A stretch of DNA of 64,000 nt from Sphingomonas desiccabilis (GTDB taxonomy: Bacteria > Pseudomonadota > Alphaproteobacteria > Sphingomonadales > Sphingomonadaceae). The DNA lies in NCBI RefSeq assembly GCF_004135605.1, contig NZ_SDPT01000001.1:1693770-1757769 (forward strand), read 5' to 3'. This document shows, piece by piece, positions 1 to 7,923 of the stretch (position 1 is its first letter; the number at the start of each line of letters is the position of its first letter). The translations under genes and the position numbers were made by a program. The notes beneath the pieces are model-generated. The model did no database searches and was not told where the DNA came from. It was given only the letters and a program-made list of their open reading frames with translations.

Positions 1-503
1 CTCCGCCGGTCCGCGATGGTCCGGTAGTGGCTGTCGATGTAGGCGACCAGATCCCTGGCGACGAACTTCTCGAAGTCGCCGACGGTCACCGAGCTCGAGT
101 AAAAGGAGCCGTTGTGCGCGGTCTTGCTGTCGGGCAGCACGACGATCATCTCGCGCGCGCCCTTGGCAAAGGCTCCCTCGATAGTCTGGGGCACATGGAT
201 CTCACCGACCCACTGCTCAGCGCCGATCGAGTATCCGTGCAGCGCGTACACCACCGGGTAGCGCCGCTGCGGACTGGATCGATAGCTGGGCGGCAGCACG
301 ACCAGCACCGTGCGATCCGCGCTCTCCCCCTCCAGATTACCCTCGATCGCGGGCGCGTGCACGGTGATGCGCTCGATCGTCACGGGCTTGGCACCCGGCA
401 CGACGGGCGGCGCCGGCGTCGTGACCTGGGCCTCTGCCGGACCGGCTATGGTCATCGCGGTGCCGAGTGCCAGCGCGGCTGCGAGGAACTTGGTTACGGG
501 CAT
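1..503 (-). CDS. Secreted esterase, PF00756/CE1-like (partial, C-terminus off window)
   Basis: The first 167 residues of a secreted esterase are present; the rest lies beyond the left edge. ATG at 503 is chosen because GGAG sits 8 nt upstream. Residues 1-26 form a signal peptide (MPVTKFLAAALALG, ending near AEAQ). The mature part contains VLVVLPPSYRSS and RYPVVYALHGYS, the first strands and oxyanion-hole region typical of the putative-esterase family PF00756 (feruloyl and acetylxylan esterases, S-formylglutathione hydrolase). The nucleophile GxSxG is outside the window, so activity cannot be confirmed. It lies downstream of GH95 and GH51 genes on the same strand, which fits removal of ferulate or acetate from arabinoxylan in the periplasm. 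The substrate is inferred from context only. Confidence 0.75.
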   Translation of the reverse strand, partial: MPVTKFLAAALALGTAMTIAGPAEAQVTTPAPPVVPGAKPVTIERITVHAPAIEGNLEGESADRTVLVVLPPSYRSSPQRRYPVVYALHGYSIGAEQWVGEIHVPQTIEGAFAKGAREMIVVLPDSKTAHNGSFYSSSVTVGDFEKFVARDLVAYIDSHYRTIADRR

Positions 504-549
504 CGGCTTGTCTCCATCGAATGGCAAAGGGCGGTCGCCGCCCGTGGTT

Positions 550-2901
550 TCAGGCGGGGCGCAACTCAGCGCCGCGCAACGCCGTCGCGCGGCCCGGCAC
601 GAGCGAAACGTCGGCAGTGCGAGATCCCAGGCGCACGCGGTAGCGGTTGGCGACATCCGACCTCAGTACCACCTCGACAAGCTGCCCGCCGCCCCACCGG
701 AGGTCCACCGTGCAGCGACCGCGCGCGCGCAGGCCCGTCACGGATCCGCTCGGCCACGCGCGCGGCAGTGCCGGCAACAGCAGGATTTCATCACCCCGGC
801 TCTGCATCAGCATTTCCGCAATGGCTCGGGTACCGCCGAAATTTCCGTCGATCTGGAAGGGCGGGTGCGCGTCGAACAGATTGGGGTAGGTCCGCTCGGG
901 TCCGAGCAGGAAAGCGAGGATATGATGCGCGTGTTCGCCGTCCCGCAGCCGCGCCCAGAGGTTCGCGCGCCAAGCCGTCGCCCAGCCGGTCGACTCGTCG
1001 CCGCGCAGCTCCAACGATCGCCGTGCGGCGTTCGCCAGTTCGGGCGTGCGATCGGGATCGATCTGGTCGCTGGGGAACAGGGCATAGAGATGCGACACAT
1101 GGCGATGGTTGGGCTCGGGCGCGGCCCCGTCCCAGTCCTGCTGCCACTCCTGAAGCTGACCGCCGCCGCCGATGCGATCCGGCGCCAGCCGCGCACGCGC
1201 AGCCGCGACCTCTGCGGCGAAGGGAGCGTCCGTGCCGAGTAGCCCTGCCGCCTTCCCGACCTGGTCGAACAGATCGCGAAGGATCTGCTGATCCATCGCG
1301 GGCCCCGCACAGATCGAGGCCCCGTGCGGGTGGGCATTTTCGGGTGACAAAGAGGGACTGGTCACCAGCAAGCCGGTCTCGGGATCGGTCTGGAGCGTGT
1401 CGAGGAAGAACTGCGCCGCACCCCGCATCAGCGGATAGACGGATCGCAGATACCCGAGGTCGCGGCCGTAGTCGTAATGCTCCCAGAGATGGGTGCAGAG
1501 CCAGGCACCGCCCGTGGGCCAGAGCCCCCACTCCGCCCCGTCGATGGGCGCGGTCGCGCGCCACAGATCGGTGTTGTGGTGGCAGACCCAGCCGGGCGCA
1601 CCGTACATCTGCCGTGCGGTGCGCGCACCCGTCTCCGCCAGTTCGCGCACCATCTGCACCAGCGGCGCGACGCATTCGGGCAGGCCCGTAACCTCGGCGG
1701 GCCAATAGTTCATCTCGGTATTGATGTTGACGGTGTACTTCGACTGCCACGGAGGATCGACCGCTTCGTTCCAGATGCCCTGCAGATTGGCAGGCTGGCT
1801 GCCTGGGCGGGATGCGGCAATCAGAAGATAGCGGCCGTAATCGAAGTAGAGTGCCGCGAGTGCGGGATCCTCCGAGGCCCTGTTCGCGCGAATCCGCTCG
1901 TCGGTCGGCCGCTCGGCAGCGGCAGTCCGGCCAAGGTCCAGCGACACCCGGCGAAACAGCGCGCGGTGCGCAGACGTGGCGTCGGCCCGGATCCTTGTCA
2001 CACCCCTGGCGCTTGCCCGCTCCAGGACGGCAAGCGTTTCCGCAGCGGGATCGCCCCCGACGTCATCGAAGCTGCGATAGCTCGTGCCCATGGCGACAAA
2101 GATCGTGACGGCACGCGCGCTGCGAACCTGCACCCGCTTCCCTTCCGCCGTGACGGAGCCACCCGTGGCGGAGACGTGCGCGCGGCCGGCGAACCGCAAC
2201 GCGCCCGCGACGCCGGCTCGGGCGCTGTTGCGGCCGGTGAGCGTCAGCATGTTCCCCGCCGCCTCGACAGCGGCGTCGGGCAACGGCGAGGAGAACCCGA
2301 CCTCCAGGTGGATCGGGCGGCTCGCGGTCAGGTGAACCACGATCACCCGATCGTCCGGCGAGGCGAACACCTCCCGCCGATAGCGAGTATCGTTGAACGT
2401 GAAGCTGGTCGTCGCGACCGCAGCATCCAGATCGAGCTCACGAACGTAGCCGCTGGCAGTCCCCGCCGCTTCGGGCAATTCGAGCCAAAGGTCGCCGAGC
2501 GGCTGATAGGCCATCTGCGTCTTGGGCGTGCCCATCAGCTTGGCATTGGCAAGCGCCTGCGCCTCCCCAAACCGCTCCTCCTCGATCAGGCGGCGCACCT
2601 GGGGCAATGCCGCATGCGCCGCCGGATTCACGGGATCATATGGCCCGCCGGACCAGAGCGTGTCCTCGTTGAGCTGGAGGCGTTCCTTGGCAGTGCCGCC
2701 GAAGACCATCGCCCCGAGCCGCCCGTTTCCGACCGGAAGCGCTTCCGTCCAGGTCGCTGCGGGCTGCCGGTACCACAGGCGCTGCGCCCCTGCCGGCGCA
2801 GCCGCCTCGGCAGGCGCCGGCATCGGCAGGGAGGCGACGGCCGCAGTCGCCGCACTCCCGCCAAGAAAGCCGCGGCGGGAGGGGTGGAACAAACCCGCCA
2901 T
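550..2901 (-). CDS. GH95 family glycosidase (alpha-L-fucosidase/alpha-L-galactosidase type)
   Basis: A 783-residue protein, the usual length for GH95. Its N-terminus has a twin-arginine signal (SRRGFLGGSAATAAVASL), so it is probably exported folded. The N-terminal beta-sandwich starts with LWYRQPAATWTEALPVGNGRLGAM. Three stretches match the GH95 active site as known from Bifidobacterium AfcA: NINTEMNYWPAEV (paired Asn), SPSLSPENAH (general acid Glu) and QIDGNFGGT (Asp). GH95 enzymes remove terminal alpha-1,2-L-fucose or alpha-L-galactose from side chains such as those of xyloglucan or complex xylan. It starts 6 nt after the GH51 stop, so the two are co-transcribed. Which sugar is removed cannot be told from sequence. 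Confidence 0.9.
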   Translation of the reverse strand: MAGLFHPSRRGFLGGSAATAAVASLPMPAPAEAAAPAGAQRLWYRQPAATWTEALPVGNGRLGAMVFGGTAKERLQLNEDTLWSGGPYDPVNPAAHAALPQVRRLIEEERFGEAQALANAKLMGTPKTQMAYQPLGDLWLELPEAAGTASGYVRELDLDAAVATTSFTFNDTRYRREVFASPDDRVIVVHLTASRPIHLEVGFSSPLPDAAVEAAGNMLTLTGRNSARAGVAGALRFAGRAHVSATGGSVTAEGKRVQVRSARAVTIFVAMGTSYRSFDDVGGDPAAETLAVLERASARGVTRIRADATSAHRALFRRVSLDLGRTAAAERPTDERIRANRASEDPALAALYFDYGRYLLIAASRPGSQPANLQGIWNEAVDPPWQSKYTVNINTEMNYWPAEVTGLPECVAPLVQMVRELAETGARTARQMYGAPGWVCHHNTDLWRATAPIDGAEWGLWPTGGAWLCTHLWEHYDYGRDLGYLRSVYPLMRGAAQFFLDTLQTDPETGLLVTSPSLSPENAHPHGASICAGPAMDQQILRDLFDQVGKAAGLLGTDAPFAAEVAAARARLAPDRIGGGGQLQEWQQDWDGAAPEPNHRHVSHLYALFPSDQIDPDRTPELANAARRSLELRGDESTGWATAWRANLWARLRDGEHAHHILAFLLGPERTYPNLFDAHPPFQIDGNFGGTRAIAEMLMQSRGDEILLLPALPRAWPSGSVTGLRARGRCTVDLRWGGGQLVEVVLRSDVANRYRVRLGSRTADVSLVPGRATALRGAELRPA

Positions 2902-2907
2902 CCCGCG

Positions 2908-4554
2908 TCAGCGCAGGTCGAGGACGACGACCGATTTCGCCGGCAGGGTGACCGTCAGCGTGCCGCCGCTCGCTTGCGCGCCGGTGAATGCCTGGGGCCT
3001 CACCGTGTCCGGCTGCTCGAAGCTGTTGTGGGCATCCATCGCCGCACCCGTGACGATGCGTCCGGTCACCGCCCCCGCCTGGACCCCGGCGAGCGAAACC
3101 GTCACCGGCAGCGTGCGGTTGGGATCGAGGTTGACCAGCGCGACGTGAACCTGCCCTGCGGTGTCGCGTACGGCCGAGGCGCTGACCGCCGGAATCGCGA
3201 CCTCGTCCTTGTGATACCAGGGCGACTTCACCTCGATCGGCAATGCGGTTGCACCCTGCCACGGCTGGTACAGATCGAAGACCCAATAGGTCGGCGTCTT
3301 TACCATCCGCGGCCCGTCCGTCAGCAACATCGCCTGCAGCACGTTCACCATCTGCGCGATGGCGGCCATGCGCACCCGGTCCGCATGATGGGCGAAGATG
3401 TTGAGGTTGAGACCGGCCACGATGGCGTCGCGCAGCGAGTTCTGCTGCTGCAGGAAGCCGGGATTGCTGCCGGGCGCCGGATCGTACCAGGTGCCCCACT
3501 CGTCCACGGCAAGCATCACGCGCTTCTCCGGATCATATTTGTCCATGATCGCGGAGTGCTTGGTGATGAACTCCTCCATCTCCAGCGTGTGGGCCATGGT
3601 GGTTGCCCACTCGCGCTCCGGAAAGCCCAGTGCGGGACCCTTGTCGTTCCAGTCCTTGTTGCGCGGACGGGTGTAGTAGTGGAGCGCCAGGCCGTCGATG
3701 TGCTTGCCCGAGATGCGCATCAGCGTCTCGGTCCAGGCGTAGTCGGAGTCGCTCGGGCCGCTGGCGATCTTGAGCATCGGCCCGTTCGCGGACTTGGCGA
3801 ACTGCGCATAGCGGTTGGTGAGATCGGCGGCATATTCCGCGCGCATGTTGCCGCCGCAGCCCCACAGCTCGTTGCCGATGCCGAGGTACTGGACCTTCCA
3901 GGGCTCGGCATGGCCGTTGCGGGCACGCTCCTTCGCCAGCATCGTGCTGTCCTTGGGAGCGGTCATATACTCGACCCACTGCGCGGTCTCTGCCGGCGGG
4001 GCGCTCCCGACGTTCGCCGACACATAGGTCCTGGCGCCAAGCCGATCCATCAGACCCATATATTCATGGGTTCCGAAGCTGTTGTCGTCGTTGACCCCGC
4101 CCCAGTTGGTGTTGACCTTCGCCGGGCGGGCCTTGCTCGGGCCGATGCCGTCGCGCCAGTGGTATTCGTCGGCGAAGCAGCCGCCGGGCCACCGGACCAT
4201 CGGCACCTTGATCGCACGCAGCGCCTCCAGGACGTCCCGGCGATAGCCGCCGTCGTTCGGGATCTTGGACTTCGTGCCCACCCAGATGCCTTCGTAGATG
4301 CCGGTGCCGAGGTGCTCCGCGAACTGGCCGAAGACGTCCGGGTGGATCTGCGGGCCCGGCTGGTCCGCACGCAGGGTTGCGGTGACGCTGTCGGGAGCGG
4401 CTTCCTGCGCGTGGGCCGGGAGCGCCATGGCCACCGAGGCCAGCATCAAAGGCGCAAGCAGGCAACGCAGCCGTGCACTCGACGAACGGTGGACCGCCTC
4501 TCGCGAGGAGGTGTGAGCGGATGCCGTACGCGCACTGATAGTCATCAGGTCCAT
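2908..4554 (-). CDS. GH51 alpha-L-arabinofuranosidase
   Basis: A 548-residue protein. GIGNELWGCGGNM carries the general acid/base Glu and MLAVDEWGTWYDP the nucleophile Glu of GH51. The early IHPDVFGQFAEHLGTGIYEGIWVG block is also characteristic. A hydrophobic segment (LLAPLMLASVAMALPAHAQ) after about 30 residues suggests an unusually long-headed signal peptide; many GH51 enzymes are cytoplasmic, so export is notable. ATG 4554 has GGGAGAG 3-9 nt upstream. The enzyme removes alpha-L-arabinofuranosyl side chains from arabinoxylan or arabinan. It heads the GH51-GH95-esterase run, and a LacI-type operator (4584-4597) lies 30 nt before its start codon, which indicates sugar-dependent repression. 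Confidence 0.93.
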   Translation of the reverse strand: MDLMTISARTASAHTSSREAVHRSSSARLRCLLAPLMLASVAMALPAHAQEAAPDSVTATLRADQPGPQIHPDVFGQFAEHLGTGIYEGIWVGTKSKIPNDGGYRRDVLEALRAIKVPMVRWPGGCFADEYHWRDGIGPSKARPAKVNTNWGGVNDDNSFGTHEYMGLMDRLGARTYVSANVGSAPPAETAQWVEYMTAPKDSTMLAKERARNGHAEPWKVQYLGIGNELWGCGGNMRAEYAADLTNRYAQFAKSANGPMLKIASGPSDSDYAWTETLMRISGKHIDGLALHYYTRPRNKDWNDKGPALGFPEREWATTMAHTLEMEEFITKHSAIMDKYDPEKRVMLAVDEWGTWYDPAPGSNPGFLQQQNSLRDAIVAGLNLNIFAHHADRVRMAAIAQMVNVLQAMLLTDGPRMVKTPTYWVFDLYQPWQGATALPIEVKSPWYHKDEVAIPAVSASAVRDTAGQVHVALVNLDPNRTLPVTVSLAGVQAGAVTGRIVTGAAMDAHNSFEQPDTVRPQAFTGAQASGGTLTVTLPAKSVVVLDLR

Positions 4555-4583
4555 GCTCTCCCTTTCAGCTGATCAAGTCAGTC

Positions 4584-4597
4584 TGTTATCGTTACCA
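4584..4597. promoter_or_regulatory. LacI-type operator upstream of the GH51 gene
   Basis: TGTTATCGTTACCA, an exact fit to TGNTANCGNTANCA, the palindromic consensus shared by seven sites in this window. It is 30 nt upstream of the GH51 start, a position suited to blocking transcription. The binding protein is inferred to be the LacI-family regulator at 15987-17072. Confidence 0.75.
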
Positions 4598-4652
4598 TGG
4601 TTATGCAGGCTGAGGATCGGCCGTCAATCGGTACGCTCCAACAAAAGCCGGC

Positions 4653-6104
4653 TCAGGGTTGGCGGAAGCTCCACCGGCCAGCCGGGCTCTTCGGGTCGAA
4701 CGAGGCGAGCGTCGGCGTACTCGCGCCAATCGCTACCAGCGCCAGATCCTTCTTGGCGCCCGTGGCGGATTTGGGCGCTATCCGGTAGGTGCCGTCCGTC
4801 AGCTGGTCGATGCGCCACAGCTGTTCTGCTGCGCCGGTAAAGGCGGGGACCGTCTCCACGGTGTCCGAAGGAGTGGCCGCCAGCGCACGGCCGGTGCCGG
4901 CAATGACGATCTTGTAATAGGGCGAGCCAAAATAGCCCCCGGCACCCGGCACGGGCTCGAGGGTCCAGAGTTGGTGCGGGCGGACCATATAATCGGCTAG
5001 GTCCACGCGGATCCGCTCCTGCGGCCAGACCGCAGAGTCTTCGGCGAGCGTCTGATCCGGGATCGGGCTGACGGGCTCGCCGGGCTTCGCCATGAAGCTG
5101 CGGCGGACGTCGAAGGCGATGCGAACGAAGTCGGTCGCCAGCCCAAGCGCATAGCCGCTGCGCTCCGACTGGATCTCGTACGTGCCGGGCCGCACGTTCT
5201 CGCCCGCGACGGGCCAGCCGTCTTTCCAGAGAAGCGGCTCGATGCCCAGAACACTACGGCCGCTGCGGTTCATGTCCGCCTCGTAGTGCATGGAGAACTT
5301 CTCCACGCCGCCGTCGAGTTCGATCAAGCCGAAGTGCCCAGGGCCGATGTTGCGACCGCGCGCGTTGACGACCAGCTTCCCGCCTCCGCGGAGCAGCGGA
5401 ACGCCCATGTGATCGACGTACGGGCCGAGCGGGCTGCGCGAACGCCCGACCCGAATGTGGTAGGTCGAATTCGGCCCATCACAGCACGTGCCATGCGTGC
5501 CCAGCAGATAGTACCAGCCGTCGCGATACATCATCGCGGTGGCTTCCATGTCGATCGCGACATCCACCGGCTGGTTGCGCGCGACCCGCTGGCCGGTGGA
5601 GGGATCGAGTTCGATGATCCGGATCGGACCGAAGTAGGTGCCGTAGGTCAGCCACAGGCGCCCTTCGACATAGAGGAAGGCGGGATCGATCGCATCCGCC
5701 ATCTCGACACCGTCGCTGGACGCGACCACCCCGATGTCGTGAAAGCCGAAGTCGGGGGACTTGGGATCCAGCGAGCGGGTCCACATCATCCGGACCTGAC
5801 TGGCATGGCCGCCCGACATACCGCCGCCACCAATGGCGTAGGACATGTAGTAGCGATCGCCAATCTTGACGACGTCGGGTGCCACACCGCCGCCTGGACG
5901 CTCGGGGCCGCCGTGCCAGGTCCACCCATCCTCCGAAACCAGCCCGCCGCCGCGGGTGCCGAAGGTGTAGTATCTGCCGTCAGAGAGGACGATCGTCGAC
6001 GGATCGTGGATAAAGGGCTCTCCCTCCAGTTGCGCGGCGGCGGGAGATGCGTGGAAACCAAGGCACAGACAAAGGCCGATCGCGGCCGTAGCAAGTCGCT
6101 TCAT
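4653..6104 (-). CDS. GH43 family enzyme, arabinan endo-1,5-alpha-L-arabinosidase type
   Basis: A 483-residue secreted protein. The start is ATG 6104, with GGAG 5 nt upstream, followed by a signal peptide (MKRLATAAIGLCLCLGFHAS, cleavage after PAAA). The frame stays open far upstream, but that part has no signal peptide or GH43 sequence. GH43 features are FIHDPSTIVLSDGRYYTFGT (catalytic base Asp), MADAIDPAFLYVEGRLW (second Asp) and IDMEATAMMYRDGWYYLLGT (probable acid Glu), followed by THGTCCDGPNSTYHIRVGRS, a block I associate with the arabinanase-like subfamily. The last 180 or so residues form a C-terminal beta domain with a YRIAPKSATGAK motif, possibly carbohydrate-binding. It lies 98 nt upstream of the GH51 gene on the same strand. 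Endo versus exo action is not decidable from sequence. Confidence 0.85.
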   Translation of the reverse strand: MKRLATAAIGLCLCLGFHASPAAAQLEGEPFIHDPSTIVLSDGRYYTFGTRGGGLVSEDGWTWHGGPERPGGGVAPDVVKIGDRYYMSYAIGGGGMSGGHASQVRMMWTRSLDPKSPDFGFHDIGVVASSDGVEMADAIDPAFLYVEGRLWLTYGTYFGPIRIIELDPSTGQRVARNQPVDVAIDMEATAMMYRDGWYYLLGTHGTCCDGPNSTYHIRVGRSRSPLGPYVDHMGVPLLRGGGKLVVNARGRNIGPGHFGLIELDGGVEKFSMHYEADMNRSGRSVLGIEPLLWKDGWPVAGENVRPGTYEIQSERSGYALGLATDFVRIAFDVRRSFMAKPGEPVSPIPDQTLAEDSAVWPQERIRVDLADYMVRPHQLWTLEPVPGAGGYFGSPYYKIVIAGTGRALAATPSDTVETVPAFTGAAEQLWRIDQLTDGTYRIAPKSATGAKKDLALVAIGASTPTLASFDPKSPAGRWSFRQP

Positions 6105-6151
6105 ACGATCTCCGTGGATCTGCTGGATCGGGCGCGATAGCGTGGCCGATG

Positions 6152-6874
6152 CTATTTTAGCGTGGTCTCGAGCTCCCGGATCGGCTGCCCCTCCTCGTCG
6201 AGGAAGCGGACGCAGAAATCGCTGAGCCCGGGTCCGTTGATGACGGCACCGCGGATGACGTTGCGGCCCTTGCGCAGCGTGAGCCGGTCGGAAACGACAT
6301 CGTCCATCACCATCCGGCGATCGTTGAACAGGCCGACCGCCTCTTCGCCGTTCAGCCACCACATCGACGCAGAATTGGAGCCCACCGCCATACGAACGTT
6401 GCGGACCTCCCGCGGGCTGTCCACAACGGTCACCGCCCAGAAGATGACGCCATAGGTGGGCTTTCCGAGCGATTGCGCGAAGTTGAACAGCTTGACGTCG
6501 AACTGGGTGGAATCGAGCGCGTGCCAGCGCAGCGGCTCGGCTGCCTTCACCACCTGTCCGTTCCGGGGAACGACCGTGAACTGCCCAGGGAAGTACTGCT
6601 GCGTCAGCGCCTGGCGCACATAGGAGCCAGTAAAGCCGGCATTCGTCGAATTGGGCTTGCTGATCGGTTCCAGCAACAGCCAGCGACGCAGGAAGCCATC
6701 CTGGTCCGGCGTAGCGGCCGCGGTCGTGGCCGGCTGGAAATACGCAGCCATGGCGGGCCTTGTCGCCCCTTGGTCTGCAAAGGCGCCTGACGATGCCACC
6801 GCAACCGCGCCGGCCCCAAGCAGCAGCAGCGGGCGCCGGATACTCAGGCACCCAATCTTCCGGTTGCCGATCAT
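6152..6874 (-). CDS. Secreted protein of unknown function in the xylan locus
   Basis: I do not recognise a characterised family. A 240-residue product with a plausible export signal (RRPLLLLGAGAVAVASSGAFA). ATG 6874 is preferred to an upstream TTG because AGGAGAGG sits just before it. The mature protein has a FLRRWLLLEPI block, then alternating beta-rich segments (YGVIFWAVTVVDSPREVRNVRMAVGSNSASMWWLNGEEAV). These resemble the jelly-roll modules with a WLNGxxV turn found attached to acetylxylan esterases and sialate O-acetylesterases. A carbohydrate-binding or esterase-accessory role is therefore possible but unproven. It sits between an esterase and an arabinanase on the same strand, so it is likely co-expressed with them. 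Confidence 0.7.
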   Translation of the reverse strand: MIGNRKIGCLSIRRPLLLLGAGAVAVASSGAFADQGATRPAMAAYFQPATTAAATPDQDGFLRRWLLLEPISKPNSTNAGFTGSYVRQALTQQYFPGQFTVVPRNGQVVKAAEPLRWHALDSTQFDVKLFNFAQSLGKPTYGVIFWAVTVVDSPREVRNVRMAVGSNSASMWWLNGEEAVGLFNDRRMVMDDVVSDRLTLRKGRNVIRGAVINGPGLSDFCVRFLDEEGQPIRELETTLK

Positions 6875-6964
6875 ATTCCTCTCCTTCAATCACGAAGTTT
6901 CCCGTCTCGGCCCGGCTGACAGACCGCATCGACGCCCCCGCTCTGCCGTTCTCACGCCGGCATT

Positions 6965-7891
6965 TCACCTGCGCTTGAGCAGACCGTTCGTGTCGAGCCA
7001 GTGCAGGAAACTGTCGAACCAGCCCGTGCTCGTCGTCCCGTGCTTGCCCAGGCCAAAGCCATGGCCCCCCGCCTGGTAGAGGTGGAACTCGACAGGTCGG
7101 CCCGCCTGCTGCCAGGCATCGATCAACCCAAAGCCCTTTCGCGCGAACAGCGGATCGTCTGCGGCCAGGACGCCAAACAAGGGCGGCGCATCCGCGGGCA
7201 CCTTCACCGCCTCCATCGATCCGTAGATCGGCGCAACGAAGGCAAGCCGGGTTTCGGGCGCCGCAAGCGCCGTCGCCATGGTGGTCATCGCCCCTGCCGA
7301 GAAACCGATCATGCCGATACGCTGCGGGTCCACACCCCATTCAGCCGCGCGGGAACGCACCAGCGCGACCGCCGCGCGCCCATCTGCGATCTGATCCGAG
7401 AGCCCCGCGATCGCAGCGTCCGGGCTGAGCCGCGACTGCGGCTTCCCCACGCTCGCGAACATGGCCGTCACCGCCTGCTCGAACGCGTTCATGTCCGCAG
7501 GAGTGGGCTTCAGCCGGTATTTGAGGACGAATGCGGCGACGCCGCGGTCGGCGAGCGCCTTGGCGACCCGCCAACCTTCGTTCTCCATGGAAAGCATCAG
7601 GAAGCCGCCACCCGGCGCCACGATCGCCGCCGCGCCGGTCGCGGTCGCCGGATCCGGCAGGAATGGCGTAAGCGTCGCGGAGGAAACGTTGCGCGTCATC
7701 GCGACGCCATATTGTTTGAACCAGGCTTCCGGCGCGGCCTGGCCCTTCACCGGCCCGGTCCGCAACGGAACCGCGTTCGGCTCGGCAGGCGCCTCCATCG
7801 TCGTCATGCGGGCATCCTGCGCCGATGCCGGCATCGTCGCTGCAGCCGCACTTGCGGCGATCAGACCGCCAACTCCCCTGATCCAGCGCAT
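6965..7891 (-). CDS. Secreted alpha/beta hydrolase, acetylxylan-esterase-like
   Basis: A 308-residue protein starting at ATG 7891 with a signal peptide (MRWIRGVGGLIAASAAAATM, cleavage near ASAQ). The frame stays open upstream but carries no family sequence there. The fold signature is complete: AAAIVAPGGGFLML (oxyanion-hole region), GMIGFSAGAMTT (GxSxG nucleophile), LFGVLAADDPLF (acid Asp) and YQAGGHGFGLG (His). This pattern is that of the BD-FAE/acetyl-esterase group often seen in xylan loci and annotated as xylan acetyl esterase. It would remove acetyl groups from xylo-oligosaccharides in the periplasm. It lies 32 nt from the next upstream esterase gene. Confidence 0.85.
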   Translation of the reverse strand: MRWIRGVGGLIAASAAAATMPASAQDARMTTMEAPAEPNAVPLRTGPVKGQAAPEAWFKQYGVAMTRNVSSATLTPFLPDPATATGAAAIVAPGGGFLMLSMENEGWRVAKALADRGVAAFVLKYRLKPTPADMNAFEQAVTAMFASVGKPQSRLSPDAAIAGLSDQIADGRAAVALVRSRAAEWGVDPQRIGMIGFSAGAMTTMATALAAPETRLAFVAPIYGSMEAVKVPADAPPLFGVLAADDPLFARKGFGLIDAWQQAGRPVEFHLYQAGGHGFGLGKHGTTSTGWFDSFLHWLDTNGLLKRR

Positions 7892-7923
7892 CGTCGCCCC
7901 CGTTTCTTTCGTGTCTCTTGATT

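Noticed and set aside
1477..4572. A 1031-codon plus-strand frame opposite GH51 and GH95
   Set aside because: It crosses two recognised genes and the gap between them on the other strand and has the composition of a shadow frame.
6105..7340. N-terminal extension of the GH43 arabinanase frame to 895 codons
   Set aside because: The extension overlaps two other well-supported genes on the same strand in a different frame. The internal ATG at 6104 has both a ribosome-binding site and a signal peptide.
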